A DNA stretch of 64,000 bases from Paramoeba atlantica (lineage: Eukaryota; Discosea): assembly GCA_977017575.1 (NCBI GenBank), contig CDRNVI010000149.1:186001-250000 (forward strand), read 5' to 3'. Below are positions 27,953 to 40,086 of this stretch, piece by piece. Each line of letters starts with the position of its first letter. Within the stretch, counting starts at the first letter, position 1. Below the pieces are notes generated by a model. The model ran no database searches, was not told where the DNA came from, and was given only the letters and a program-made list of their open reading frames with translations. Both the position numbers and the translations under genes were made by a program.

Positions 27953-29037
27953 CTTTTTTTTTGTCTTTTGATTTTTTTTTTGAATCAGGGTGGAGTTTAT
28001 TGACTTGTTTTCAATTTTTGACATTGAGAAAAGTTATGAAATTCATCAGGTTCAGTGAAAAGTACAAGTCAATGAAAACACAGCAACACAATCTTCATCC
28101 ACTTTCTTTTTTCAATTTTTACAGGTTTGAAATCATGTAATGGTGGAACTCAGAGCAGAGAAGATATGATCTCACCCAGATACCCCATCTTCAACAAAAA
28201 CAATTGGCAGCCCAGGATGCAACACTCAAGGAACACATCAGACTACAATTGAAGGTTTAAAGACTCAAATTTCAAAAACTGATGAGCCAAAGCAGAATAT
28301 CACTCTGTTTGACAACAAGACAAGGGAGCTCTACAAACCAGTTTCTTGGCTGATTCATGATGATGTGACACCAGCAGGAATGATCAAAGAACTTGATGAA
28401 TAACAGGTGGAAATTTGTGTGAGGTTGCTTTCATGCATGAGGATATTCAAGAGCAGTTGAAAACCTGGCAAAAATCCCTGGGGAAAAAATGGTGCCCAAA
28501 ATCCCAACAGACATCTGGCAGTACATACAGAAGGATGGTGAACTGAAGGCTGGGAGCAGTTGCGACTGAGGAGCATCTTCAGGCAATGTCCAACATCCTA
28601 CATATCATGAGAGCCATCCCAGGTGCCAAGGAAGATAAGACTCAATCCGACCAATTGCTTAAAACATTGATTGCGCTCATAACAATGTATTCCTTGAGGA
28701 TGTGTGTGTTGTAATTACAAAATGTTGCTCACCAGAAACTCAACCTTTCACCTTTGGATTTTAAATCTCCACCAACCGTTGTCAGGAGAGAGGAAATAGC
28801 AAGAGCTCAATTGAGGAAGAAGTCTACAAGAGGAGTCAGAGAAGAGGATTGTGTGAAAGTGATGGGGCAGTCTGTTGCAACCACTTTGAAGCAAAGCCAC
28901 CATTCAAGAAAAGAAGGTTTGCACACCAAACTGCTACCACCTTTGTTGATTGTGGAAATTCCAAAGGGAGACAATCCCCTTTTTTTAGGGGTCTAAAATA
29001 AATGACTTGTACTCTCTGAAGTGGAGAGTCGGAAAAG
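27953..29037. other. CpG-depleted decayed DNA, no identifiable gene
   Basis: Short coding-like pieces on the plus strand (for example around VPKIPTDIWQYIQKDGELK at ~28490-28545 and a basic stretch at 28754-28996) are interrupted by stops and shifts. I count only five CpG in 28021-29040. Probably old transposon sequence of unknown type. Confidence 0.5.
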
Positions 29038-30037
29038 TCACTTTTTCAGTGATTGACTTGGGCAATCAAAAATAACTGGAGAGGGACAATAAGAATTAAC
29101 TAATTTTTTATAACAAGCCAGAGCAAAGTTGATCAAACAATTATGTTGGTCTTTATCTTCATAGAAGGGGTGAGAGAGAGCAGCAAAAGTCTGTTTACAC
29201 CAACTATACAGTGACTCAACTTTTCCTCTTACAAATGCAATTGCTTCATTTTTCTCTTGATCCTCAGCACTCAATGAATGGGGAACTCTCTTTCCATGGA
29301 TTATTCAAGGCCTTCCAGCGTTTGACTTGTTTGTGACCAACACCAACTTATCGAAAAATTTTGTTGCTGCTCGAAAGTGGTTGTCTGCAATGATGTGTGG
29401 TCCCAGAAAAGAGGTCATCAAGTCGATTCGCATAAAAAATAGTGATATCTCCATCAGATTCTTTTGGTGAATGGATCCCACTAACCCATTCAGCCCCACC
29501 TTTTGCATTGTGAAGTGTCACCCACCACCAACCAGGAGCTTTAAGTTTGTGTGAGTACTATTTTGCCCTCCACTTCTTGCAAACTGTCTGTTGGGCCCTT
29601 TAATTTTAAAATCAGATGAATCCATTCATAAACAGTCAGATTGGCATGGTGGTGGTCATTCAGTTCTTTGGGCCATTCTCTGCAAATGAGAAAGGGTGCT
29701 TGGGACCAAGATTGTTTTTGTCCACTTTAGCAACTCGAAGCAAACAACTCGAACTGTTGTGTTGGATTGCTTTTTGGCCCATTGGGAGCCAATTGTGCAC
29801 CTTTTTTCAGAGTTTGCCCATCCCAACCGCAAATAGATCCTTGTACATTACAAGATGATACACAGACACAGCAAAACCAGAAGATCTCTGTTCACTCCAA
29901 AGCTTTGGTTTTTGAGATTCCAAAAAATTTAGAATCTCCTTCAAAGTCTCTTCTCCCAGCTTCTCTTTCACAGCAAATATGATATCTTTCTTTCTCAACC
30001 CTTCAACCCCCACCATTGGTGAAAGAGTACAACTCAT
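29038..30037 (-). pseudogene. Decayed Harbinger/PIF-type (DDE_Tnp_4-like) transposase
   Basis: Reading starts at ATG 30037 (MSCTLSPMVGVEGLRKKD). Coding pieces in shifting frames show the parts of a DDE_Tnp_4-type nuclease in order: MDSSDFKIKGPN (first Asp, ~29620), HIIADNHFRAATKFFDKL (second Asp, ~29370), then NEAIAFVRGKVESLYSWCK with the catalytic Glu (~29230), followed by LINFALACYKKL, the usual C-terminal helix. Several TGA and TGG-adjacent stops and at least three frame shifts disable it. CpG is scarce. This family mobilises DNA with short target duplications and usually needs a separate Myb-like protein, which I do not see here. Family-level confidence is moderate because the match is by motif only. 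Confidence 0.55.
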
Positions 30038-31230
30038 TTTATTTAGCTCTCTAAATTAAGGGATTATCTCCCAAAGAAAATTGTCAATTATTTCATTACA
30101 GTGAACAGAGCATCTATTCTGTGGTCTCTCAAATAATCCTCAAAGAGTGTGTGGCTGTGTACAACAAAATTCCTCAATCTGGTTTTTTGACATCCTTGCA
30201 CAGGACAATTTGGAGAGCAATAAAGGTGCAGAGTGTTTTGGAAACCCTGACCCCCCCCCAAACAGTCTGTGTCTGGTTGGTGTTTTACATTGTGTCAATC
30301 CCAAACTTGTTTCCTTTGAATTTTGGTATCAGAAAAGAGGTCTCATATATCCATGGAAAAGGAAAGGAGGAAGCTCCAAGCTTTGAAGAACTTCAGAGTG
30401 ATTACCAACACTTTGAGTGGAGAGTTATTGGCCATGAAGAGGCAGATCTCTCAAATATCGACCTGTTGTCTTAAAGCACCCCATGTCCCACTTCAGTCTA
30501 CAACAAGTCGCAGAAAGAGAGCCTTAAAAAGCTGGTGAAGGATTACAACTTTGCTGCTCTGAAAGAAGTATCTTCAATTCTGTCAAGAAGCGAAAGATAA
30601 GTTGGACCCAGAAGATTGGGTCAAATGTGAAGGAACTTGGAGATAATCTAAAGCTCCATATTCCCTTGCTGGATTCAATTAGTTGGGAGATGGTGACTGA
30701 GGCACTGTGGACCCCCTCTTTATCCTAGATGGTCTTCAACAAGCACTTGGGGCAACTTGAAGAGGAGGAAGATGTTTTGGATGGCATGAGGTATTCGAAA
30801 TTTGATACAAAGCGAAATTTTTGGATTTGGGGAAATGTGGTGGGAATTGGTCCCTTGTGATTTCCAACTTCCTTCTGGAATCCTGTTTTACCAATAATGT
30901 GACTTGTCCACAAAGCGCCAAGAATCCCCAATCAAGTTTACCAAGCCTGTGTGAGAAGGCTAAGGCTTTGAACTGATACAGGCTCTCAATACAATGTTCA
31001 ATGTGGCTGAAGTGCTCAATAACTCTGAAGAAGACAAGGAGAAACACAACAAGCCTTTGAATTTGAGTGTGTTCTTTGTGCCACTCTGTGGGGTCACAAA
31101 TAAAATTTTCATTCTTATTTCTCTCAACAAAACAATTTGATTTTAAACAACAAAAAAAGAGGAGTGAGGGGGGGTGGGAACATCACCCACTCACTTGCTC
31201 TTTAAAATAATAAATTGATTTTTATTGAAT
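30038..31230. other. CpG-poor decayed sequence, unidentified
   Basis: Open stretches on both strands (30121-30474 plus, 30736-31047 minus) carry protein-like but unassignable text, such as EEAPSFEELQSDYQHFEWR. No terminal repeats were found around it. Confidence 0.4.
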
Positions 31231-31480
31231 CTAACAATTACTTTTTGAAAAGGCAACAATCCTTTTTTTTTTCCCCGCCTCTCTCTCTCTTTTCTTTCTT
31301 GTCTCCACTTCAAATATGATTTTTTGGGGGGTCACCAAAATACATTCAAAAGAGAAAAAAATTAAAAACAGCAGTTTGAAAAGTTTGAAATGACAAAAAA
31401 AGAAAGAAAACCTCAGAACAATCTTTGGAAGGTTGAGACAAAAATCCAAAAAGACAAAAAAAAAAGGAAAGGAAAGAAAG

Positions 31481-31543
31481 AAAAACAAAAGAAACAAAAG
31501 AAACAAAAGAAACAAAAGAAACAAAAGAAACAAAAGAAACAAA
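31481..31543. repeat. Tandem 10-bp repeat (AAACAAAAGA)n
   Basis: Six consecutive copies of a 10-bp unit occur within an A/G-rich stretch. Confidence 0.9.
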
Positions 31544-32470
31544 CCATGAAAAGTCAAAAAAAAAACCAAAGGAAAAAGAGGAGATCCCTTGAATTCAACC
31601 CAAACACAAACTTTTACCGAACAAAGTCTCTCTCTCTTTCTTTCTCTCTCTCTTCTCTCTTTTTCACAAAACAAAAAAAAAGCATTGAGCCGCTGATTTA
31701 GATCCCTTAATTTTTCGGGAAAGAGAAAGAGCAAAAAGATGCTCTTTGTCAGCTTGATAATTGGTTGTTTTTTTTTCTTCGTTTTTTCTTCCTTCCTCTT
31801 CTCTCCTTTTCACCCTCTTCAGTTTTCTTCTTCCGACCTCTTCAGTTCCCCTTCCTCTCTTTTTTTCCTTTCTTTCATTCTCTTTTCCACTCAATGTGAC
31901 CTCCATTGAGGGAGCTTCCAAACTGACTTGAACAACTGCCTTTTTCTGTGGGGTGGGTGATGGGGGGAGAGGGAGTAAAAGGGGGGAATGCAAAGGGAGA
32001 GGGGAGAGGGGGGGGGTTAAAAGGGATGGTGATAGAATCAACCACAAATATCATGATGATAATTTTTTGAGGAGGGGTGGGGGGTGGGGGGGGATGTTTC
32101 ATGGGAGGGAGAGGGGAGAGGGGCATTCTAGCTGATCAAGAAAAGAGGTTTTTTCCTCCTTCTCTTCTCTTTTTCCTTTTTCTCCCTTTTTTTGTTTTTT
32201 TGAGTTTTCCTTTTTTTTCTTTTCTTGGGTTTTCTTTTTTTCTTTTTTCTCCATCTGTTTTTTTTCTCCTTTTTTCTTTTCTTTCTTTTGTCTTTCCCTT
32301 TTTTTTTCTTGTTTTTTTTTTCTTTTTTTTCTCACTGCTGTTTTCCCCCTTTGTCTTTTCTCTCTCTTGAGGGTAATTCTTTTTTTTAGTTCCTCTCTTT
32401 TTCCCTTTTGTTTGTGAGATTGGAAGATTTCATCTGGGAGGACAATGTTTTTGTGTTTTTTTCATTTGGA

Positions 32471-32526
32471 TTTTTCATACTCTCTGGATGTGAATCTGAA
32501 AATTTGAACCCAGAGAGTATGAAAAA
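32471..32526. repeat. 17-bp inverted repeat, hairpin copy 1
   Basis: TTTTTCATACTCTCTGG (32471-32487) is exactly complementary to 32510-32526, with a 22-nt loop. A related hairpin with the same CCCAGAGAGTATGAAAA arm is at 35611-35664. Confidence 0.85.
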
Positions 32527-32683
32527 AAATTATAAATACCCACAATCACAATGGAAAACAAAAAATGGAAGAGCAAGAGGGGGGGGTTCTTGGGGGGGGG
32601 GGAGAGAGAATGGGAGAGGAGGGTGAGCAACACACAACCTCTGTTTTTTTGCTTCTCTTCTTCTTCTTCTCTCTCTTTCTCAT

Positions 32684-32828
32684 TCTCTCCTTCTCTCCTC
32701 TCTCTCTCCTCTCCTCTTCTCTTTCTCTTTCTCTTCTGCTTTTTCTTTCTCTCTCTCTTCTCTCTTCTCTCTTTCTCTTCTCTCTTTCTATTATTTGTTA
32801 AAAAAGGCTTTTGGCAAACAACTATCTC
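32684..32828. repeat. Duplicated C/T block with unique tail, copy 1
   Basis: A TCTC-rich block ends in a non-repetitive 40-nt tail at 32789-32828 (TATTATTTGTTAAAAAAGGC...). Copy 2 is at 33238-33390. Copy 1 has CTGC and GGCAAAC where copy 2 has CCGC and GGCGGAC. Confidence 0.85.
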
Positions 32829-33237
32829 CTTTCTTCTCTTGTTTTATTTGTTTCTTTTTCTTTTTCTTTTTTCTTTTTTCTTTTTCTTTTTCTTTTTTTT
32901 CTTTTCTTTTTCTTTTAACTTTTTCATTCTTCTCTCTCTTTCTCTCTCCCCTTTTCTCTCCCTCTCTCTTCTCTCTCTTCTCTTTCTAGTGATCTTTCTG
33001 ACAATACTTTGAGAGGGCTGTTCCATTAGAAATTGAAAATCTTCATGTCCAAATCATGTTTTTTTTTTTATTTTTTATTTTTTATTTTGTTTTATTTTTA
33101 TTTTTATTTTATTTTTATTTTTATTTTCATTTTTATTTTTATTTTTATTTTATTTTATTATTTTATTATTTTTTTTTTTCTTTCTTTTATTATTCTTTTA
33201 ATAATTTTATCATATTTAATTCTTCTCTCTCTTTCTT

Positions 33238-33390
33238 CTTCTCTCCTTCTCTCCTTCTCTCCTTCTCTCCTCTCTCTCTCTTCTCCTCTTCTCTTTCTCT
33301 TTCTCTTCCGCTTTTTCTTTCTCTCTCTCTTCTCTCTTCTCTCTTCTCTCTATTATTTGTTAAAAAAGGCTTTTGGCGGACAACTATCTC
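33238..33390. repeat. Duplicated C/T block with unique tail, copy 2
   Basis: Second copy, same orientation, about 560 bp downstream of copy 1, with tail at 33351-33390. It keeps two CpG that copy 1 has as TpG or CpA. Confidence 0.85.
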
Positions 33391-33601
33391 AGTGGGCAAT
33401 GCCTGTTGAATTAATTTTGCACACCCTCTGATCTTCTTCAAATGTTTTTCTTTTCTTTTTCTTTCTTTTTTTTCTTTTTTTTCTTCTGATTATTTTTTGG
33501 ATAAATTATACTGTTCTGATGATTATTTTTCTTTTCTTTCTTTCTCTCTCTCTTTTCTCTCTCACTTTTCTCTCTCTTTCTCTTTTTCTTCTCTCCCTCT
33601 C

Positions 33602-33642
<41 letters not shown>

Positions 33643-34690
33643 CCTTTCATAATATTTTTTTTTTTTATTTCTTTTCTTTCCCTCTTCTTTCTTTCTTTCT
33701 TTCTTTCCCTCTTCTTTCTTTCTTTTTTCTTTCTTTCTTCTTTCTTTCTTTTCTCTTTGTAGGTATTTCAGTAAGAATTCATTCACATGACCACTCAACT
33801 CACGAATCTTGTTCAAATGTATTTTTTTCTTTTTTTCTTTTTCTTTTTCTTTCTTTTTTTGTTCTCTTTTTCTTAAGATCAAAAACCTTTATTTTGTTGG
33901 GTGTTTTGTAATGTGTTTTTTTTCTTTTCTTTGTTTTTCTTTGTTTTTTTTTAATTGGAAAACTAATTTTTCTTTCTTTTCTTTTTTCTTTTTCTGTTAG
34001 ATGACAATATAACCAAAAAACAAGAAAGACAGAACAATTGAAGGGATTTTGTGGTGATGTTTTGGAGTTTTATGAACAAATTAAAAAGTCCTTTTGATTT
34101 GTTCAAACAATTCTTTTTTCTTCTTTGACATTTTTCAGCGATTTGGGACCCTCAAAGAATTGGAATGTCCCAGAAGATGATTCAATTCTTGGTAAGAGAG
34201 AGAAAGAGAGAGAGAGAGAGGAGCTGAGGAGTTAGGGAGTCAGGGAGACTTGAGATCCCACCAGATGAGGTTCTTTTTTTTCTTTTTTTTTCTTCTTTTT
34301 TTTTGTTTTTTTTCTTTCTTTTTTTTCTTCTCTTTTTTCTTTGTTTTTTCTCTTTTTTTTTTCTTTCTTTTTTTTTCTTCCTTCCTTTTCTTTTGTTTAA
34401 TCTTTTATTTTAGAACAGAGACAAAAGTGTTCCACATTTTCCATTCTTATCTATTACATTGAAAAGGGTTCTTTTCTTTGATTGATCTGCTTTCAATCAG
34501 AGGTTTTTTCTTCTTTTCTTCCTGTTTCTTTCTTATCTTTCCCCTTTTTCTCCCTTTTTTACCTTTTTTCTTCTTATCTCTTTTGTTTTTCCCCCTCTTT
34601 TCCTCCTTTTTCTTTTTTTTCCTTTCCTCCTTCCCCTTTCCTTTTGTTTTTTATTTTGAATTTTTTGATTGACTTTCCTTTTGAATGAAG

Positions 34691-35970
34691 GGAGTGAGAG
34701 TGGGTGGTTTTTAACACAAACAATAATGGAGAATTCATGATGGGGTAGAAAAATACACTTGGCACCTTTCTGATTTTCCACCTTCTCACCAAAGGCACTT
34801 TCTGCTGTGCAAGTTGTTGTCACCACTATTGTTTTGTCCTTGTTATCACACCAGGTTTTCCCCCCTTCTTTATTTTGTGTTTTGTTGTTCCTGGAGTATT
34901 GTGCATTGTTTGTGGGGGGATTGTTGTTTTATTGTTTTGTTGTTTGTTATTTGTTGGTGGTTTTTAGAGGTGGTTGTTTCTTGGTTGGATATTTGGGTTA
35001 TGGGTTATTTGGTTTTGTTGAATACCTGTTGAGGGAGTGTCTTGTTGTGATGATAATGTCTCCACTTTGTGCTTGTGATTAATATCCAAGATTGAGAAAG
35101 GCAAAACAAATTGAATGGATTGTAAGGAGTTTTATATATGAACAAGTTAAATAGTTCTTTTGATATTGTTCAAACAACACTATTATTTCTTTGATGTTAT
35201 TTAAGAGGATTAGACCTGGTGGATCCTTGAGAATATCAATTATTTCTTTAATTATTTTATGACTCACCCCAGTTCAGTTCAATGTTGGGACCTTTCTTTG
35301 ATTTGGCATTCCCTTTGTCTTTTGAGAAACAAGAACTTTGAGAGAAATGGGAATCATTTTACCTTGAGGGGACACTGGATCAGGGAGACCATCTATTAAG
35401 CTGTGAGAGGTAAAGACACAAGGTTCTTTTTTCTTTCTTTTTCTTACTAGTTTTTATCTTCTTTATCTTTTCTTTTCACCTCCTTTTTCACATTTTTTTT
35501 TTGAACAGAGAACTCATTTCTTTTGATCTTTTTTGAAGAAGTGACTATTTTGGTTCTTTCCTTGTTCAGTGGCAATACAAGCAAAACTCAAATGACCTCA
35601 AGCAAGAAGACTTATACTCTCTCTGGGTACAAATTTTCAAATTAGCACCCAGAGAGTATGAAAATTCTGGGGGTTCATTGTTCTTTTGAAGAAAGTTATT
35701 TTTCAAATAATGTCTTCTATTTTTGTTTCAAAGGAGGGGGATTGAAAAACTTCTTTTTCAAACCTCAGGAGAATAAGGAGAAGGGCAAGAACCATCTATT
35801 CATCTAACAGGTTCAATTCTCACATAGTGAATTTTTTCATTTTTTTTTATCTCTTCTTCAATCTTTTCTTTCCTTCTCTTAGATTAGAAGTGAGAATGAG
35901 AACAAATATATTATATATTTCCTCATTTATTGCATCAAGATATTGCACAATTTGATCAGGTTTATTTTGG
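34691..35970. other. Gene-free region between low-complexity tracts and the piggyBac element
   Basis: No coding sequence is supported. Near-duplicate phrases occur at ~34070-34150 and ~35125-35205 (both read ATGAACAA.TTAAA.AGT.CTTTTGAT..TGTTCAAACAA), indicating a divergent direct repeat about 1.05 kb apart. Confidence 0.5.
35611..35664. repeat. Imperfect inverted repeat, hairpin copy 2
   Basis: The left arm TATACTCTCTCTGGGTA pairs with CACCCAGAGAGTATG, with a 2-nt bulge, across an A/T-rich loop. It shares its right arm with the hairpin at 32471-32526. Confidence 0.75.
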
Positions 35971-35985
35971 TTAACAATATTATAT

Positions 35986-38479
35986 CGGGTTCCTTCCAGG
36001 GGGGCCTAATTAGTCTTTTTGGGCCTAATTAGGCTCCTGTTTGTTGGCCAAAATAAAGCACATTTTTGAACTTTTTTTTTTTTTTGACTTTCTTTTGTGT
36101 TTCTTTGAGGTTTTTTCTTGATTTTCATCACAATGCCTTTCTCAGAAAGTCTGAATGAAAAAAGTTACAGTGGTGAGAAAAATGAGTTCTGGATCAACTT
36201 CTCCAAGAATTGAAGAATTGAAGGAGGATACTATTTGGTTCTGCAAAGCTGTGAACCTTTGCCCTTCTCATCTTGTAAGGAAACATTTTGGTGACCAATA
36301 TCAAGGAGCATCTCTCTCTTCACTCAGGGTGAAAAGGGTGGAACTTCAGAACTATGACAGGAAATCTCAGATGGTAGTTTTGCTTCATTCTCCTGTCTTC
36401 CAGAATGATTACCTTCTGGCTCTCCCTGAAAATTTGAAGTTTGTTGGAGAAGCGGATGTCTCAGAGGGTTGTGGGACTTCAACTCATCCATCTTCATCTT
36501 CATCATCCTCTTCTGGCTCAGGAGGATCAAGTTCTGGTTCATCCCAGGCATCAACAACCTCTGTGCCTGTTTTGGGCTCATCTGATACTGATGATGAAGA
36601 TACTGAATCTTGCTCTGATATTGAGGAGGAAGGGGAAGACAATGCAGCAGAACTCGTTGAAAATGATCTTTCCTTTGTGTTTCTGAGTGGTCTTCCTCAA
36701 CAACTGATGCTCGTGCTGTGATAGGAGCACAAGACTTCAAGGCCTGTACAAGAATTCGCTTTGATGCTGTTTATGTCCCCACTCCCCTCGATATTTTTCT
36801 CCAAGTTCTGCCTCTAACCTTTCTAAAAACTGATGTGCTGAAAGCAACAAAAATGAGTTTAACCATTCTTTGAACTTCACTGAAGCTGAAATGCTTGATT
36901 TTATTGCCTTGTGCCAGATTATGTCTTTCTACCCAGGACATAAAAGAAGGGATTTTTTTCGAATTTCAAAGGATTCAGCTGGATCTTCCTTGTGTGGTAC
37001 ACTGCCTTATCTTGGGAAATATATCAGTAGAAATCAGTTTGATATGATTGTCTCCTCTCTTAAACTTGCTCCTCTCTCTGCAAAACCCTCTTACACAGAC
37101 CGTATGTGGGAAATTCGACCCCTGATTGCTGCTTTTAACGAGAAGATGAAGACCATCTTTGTTCCAAGTTGGCAGGTCTGTCTGGATGAGTCTATGGTGG
37201 TGTGGTTCTGTAAATGGGCTCCTGGTTGGATGTTTGTTCAGAAGGAACCTCATCCTTTTGGAAATGAATATCATACAATTGGTTGTGGGGAGACTAGAGT
37301 GATATTCTTTCTTGAAATTGTGGAAGGAAAGTCCCATCCTTCTGAAATGGGCCTGCCCAAGTTTCAACCTCCATCTGGTTCTGGAGCGAAAACTGTTGGT
37401 TTAATGCTTAGAATGACTGAGGGAATTTGGGGAACTGGTCGAGTAGTTGCTTTGGATAGTGGTTTTTGTGTGTTGGAAGGTTGTATTCAACTTCTTTGAG
37501 AAGGGATTGTATTGTACTTCAGTTGTGAAGAAAAAACGATATTGGCCCAAAGGAATTCCAGGGGAAGAGATTGTTGCACACCTCAAGGAGAAGGAACCTG
37601 GTTATGTGTGAAAGTGAAGAAAGGATCTCTGAGAGGTTATAAATTCTATGTGGAGGCTTTCCAAGATGTTCATCACTCTTCTATAATGATTAATACCTGG
37701 GGAACTTCTTTTCCCACTGGTTGCCCACGAAATTGCAAGCTTGAAGGCCAAAGACTCTCCCTGTGATATACTCAGCCTCTTGACTTTTACTATCAAACCA
37801 GGCATTGTGTGGATGATCACAACCAACTGAGGCAAGGTTCTCTCTCCTTGGAGAGTTCCTGGAAGACCAAAAAATGGGTCCACAGGCAGTTTGCTTTCAT
37901 TCTTGTAGTTGTGGAAGTCAATGCCTTCCTCATATTTCAGCACTTTTTCCCCCAAGCCAAAGAGCTCTCCTTTGCAGAATTTCGTTTTGAGGTTGCCCAA
38001 GGTTTACTCTCTCAGAATCATCCCTTGGATGAAGGCTATAACCTGCGAATACCACTCCCAACTCGTGTAGAACATCATCTGATGATCAAGCCCAACTTTG
38101 CTGGAGTTTGGTGAAATGGTAATTGGACTGAAGCCAGACAAGAGTACCAGAAGAGTAGATGCAAATGGGACAAATTGTACAAAGAAAGTTCAAACCTATT
38201 GCTCCTGTGATCAAACACTCATTTTTTGTTCAGGTTGCTTTGCTGACCATATGAGCAGGCACATGATTGAGGATTAATTAGTCCTTTTGAAAAATGATGT
38301 TTTTTTTTTTTTGGTGACTCAATTTTTTTTTTCAAAAAACAATATTTGGACAAATATTTCTTGATATTCTTGTTTAAAAGATCTTTATTAAAAAGTTTAT
38401 CAAAAAAAATCTCCCCTCCACCCACCAGTGGCTTCAAAAAAAGAGGGCCTAATTAGTCTTTTGGCCTGGAAGGAACCTG
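35986..38479 (+). mobile_element. piggyBac-family DNA transposon, near full length but inactive
   Basis: 15-bp terminal inverted repeats CGGGTTCCTTCCAGG (35986-36000) and its complement at 38465-38479 differ at one base. Just inside both ends is GGGCCTAATTAGTCTTTT: two copies of GGGCCTAATTAG near 36001-36034 and one at 38447-38458. The broken transposase gene fills the interior. Outside the TIRs, TTAACAAT occurs on both sides (35971-35978 and 38494-38501), 7 and 14 nt from the repeats. piggyBac normally duplicates TTAA directly at its ends, so either the true ends lie further out or this match is chance. Confidence 0.75.
36155..38278 (+). pseudogene. piggyBac transposase (DDE_Tnp_1_7 plus C-terminal cysteine-rich domain), frameshifted
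   Basis: The N-terminal part (36155-~36690) has a basic start, then a Ser-rich and acidic linker typical of piggyBac N-termini. After a frame shift near 36690 reading continues as VPTPLDIFLQVLP and, shifted again near 36860, NFTEAEMLDFIALCQIMSF. The first catalytic Asp is in CLDESMVVWF (37185-37187) and the second in VALDSGFCVL (37455-37457). One extra G near 37470 breaks the frame. Restored reading gives the conserved KKKRYWPKGIPGEE block. A TG duplication near 37609 breaks it again. A single in-frame TGA at 37764 precedes the H.VDDHNQLR block, which should hold the third Asp. The end is Cys/His-rich (TYCSCDQTLIFCSGCFADHM), matching the family's zinc-binding tail, with TAA near 38277. Four or more lesions make it dead. 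Confidence 0.85.
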
Positions 38480-39812
38480 ATTTTCTGGAAAGTTTAACAA
38501 TTTTATTTGTTTTTTTTCTGGTTTTTCTGGTTTTTTCTTTTTTTCTGGTTTTTCCTTTTCTTTTGGAAGATGGTGAAACATTTCTCCCAGAGTCTCACAG
38601 TTTTTGTGCTGTGTGGTTCACATATCTCAGATCATTCTTTCTCTTTGGTACAAAAAGGCTGGAGATGCTGCTGTTGGTGAAGTCTCCTCTTTGTTCTGTT
38701 CCTTTGCATACTTCTTGAGTACTTTCTCTGGCCTTCTTTTCCATTGTTTATCCCTCTTGATTATCCTTGGTTTTGGTCTTTTCCCCTTTTTGGAGTAGAG
38801 TTTCTCAAGCCAACTCCAAAACCCCCCCCCTTATTTATTTTGATCTCAATCTTCCATCTTCTTTTCTTTCTGATTGCAATCTGAACCAATTGGGCCAATT
38901 CAACATTCAAATAGGTTCTTGGCTGCTTCCTCTTAACTGCCCAAAAGGTGGCTTGACAAAAGGTCTCAATATTCAAACCCCCCCTTGCATCCCCTGAGGA
39001 TCTCAGTGACCCTTATCAAGGGGGGAAATATTCATCCTTTTGGCCAACTGAGCTGATTGGCATTACTAGTCTGCTCCTCTTGGGTTCATATTTCTTCATC
39101 ACTTTCTTTGAAATCTCCTTGAACCTCCTCATTTGATAACATCCACCTCTCAAGATCCTTGGATTTCCTAAAGTTGGTGTTAGAGAATCATTTTCTTCTG
39201 TTCTTGTTGATAGGATTGAAGATTTCTCCTAAATCAAATTTCACTTTCTCATCCTTTCCATTCTCATGTGTCTCTCTCTCTCTTTTATTTCTTTCTCAAG
39301 CCCTAAATTCTCTTTCTCCATTTCCCCCTATTCCCCTCATTAATTCCACAAGCTGGTCTTCCACACCATGCTTGAATTTGATCATGGTGACTACAATGAT
39401 GAGGTACAAGAGTGCTTTTTATGTGCAGAAAGTGCTTAGATTCTTTGATCAAGGATATCTTTTGAGATATTGCATTCCTTCTGATGATGTGTGTGCTTTT
39501 TGTCCATCTCCTGTGCGCCCCATTTTGTCCCTCATCCACTCTTGTCTTACCCCTTCCTTCTTCTTTGCCTTCTTCTCCTCTGGTTTTTAATTTACTTTAA
39601 AGATGTCAGATCATGCAAGATGAACTTGTGGACACAAGATTGGAAATTCAAAATTGATTATTCTTTGCTTCCATTTTTGATTCTGGTAATATTCCATTCA
39701 AGAGAAGATTTCTCATTTGTTTACAAAATGAATCAGCCATTTGTTCAATTCAGGTCTATTGCTTTGTCTCCTCTCCAATATCTCTGCTTGTCCTTACCCC
39801 TCTCCTTAGGAG
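38480..39812. other. CpG-poor DNA between two elements, no gene called
   Basis: Scattered protein-like phrases occur but no frame longer than about 140 codons has recognisable content. This is the sequence into which the Ty3 element inserted. Confidence 0.5.
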
Positions 39813-39818
39813 TTTGTT

Positions 39819-40049
39819 TGTGCACAGGGTGCTAGTTTAGCCCCAGGGGAATTCAGTGAAAGATGAAGCTCAAGAAGGAGAAGAATTATGAACTTGTAGA
39901 GTTCAGATATTAGCTGAAGAAGAGAAAGAGAAAGAAACTCACTTGGGAGTTTCAGAATAAAAAAAGCGCTTGAAGACCATTCTTGAGTCCATTGTTCTCT
40001 GTGTGTTGGAGTGACTGTGTGTCTGGTGTGGAGTCAGGAGGTCATTCAC
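39819..40049 (+). repeat. 5' LTR of the Ty3/gypsy element
   Basis: Starts TGTGCACAGG and ends GTCATTCAC. It differs from the 3' LTR at 40007 (T for C) and 40044 (A for G). At both sites the 3' LTR has CpG and this LTR has TpG or CpA. Confidence 0.95.
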
Positions 40050-40086
40050 TTTTTTTGGTTGAAAGTCCTTTTTTATTTGGTCGAGT

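Larger units (their letters stand above)
31744..34690. repeat. Long pyrimidine-tract and G-run region, no gene
   Basis: Alternating T/C tracts (32150-32400, 32640-33010, 33050-33170 as ATTTTT repeats, 33430-33760, 33820-34000, 34265-34400, 34500-34660) and G-rich patches (31953-32125 and 32577-32630). All open frames here are low-complexity F/S/L or K/E/R products and are not called. Confidence 0.8.
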
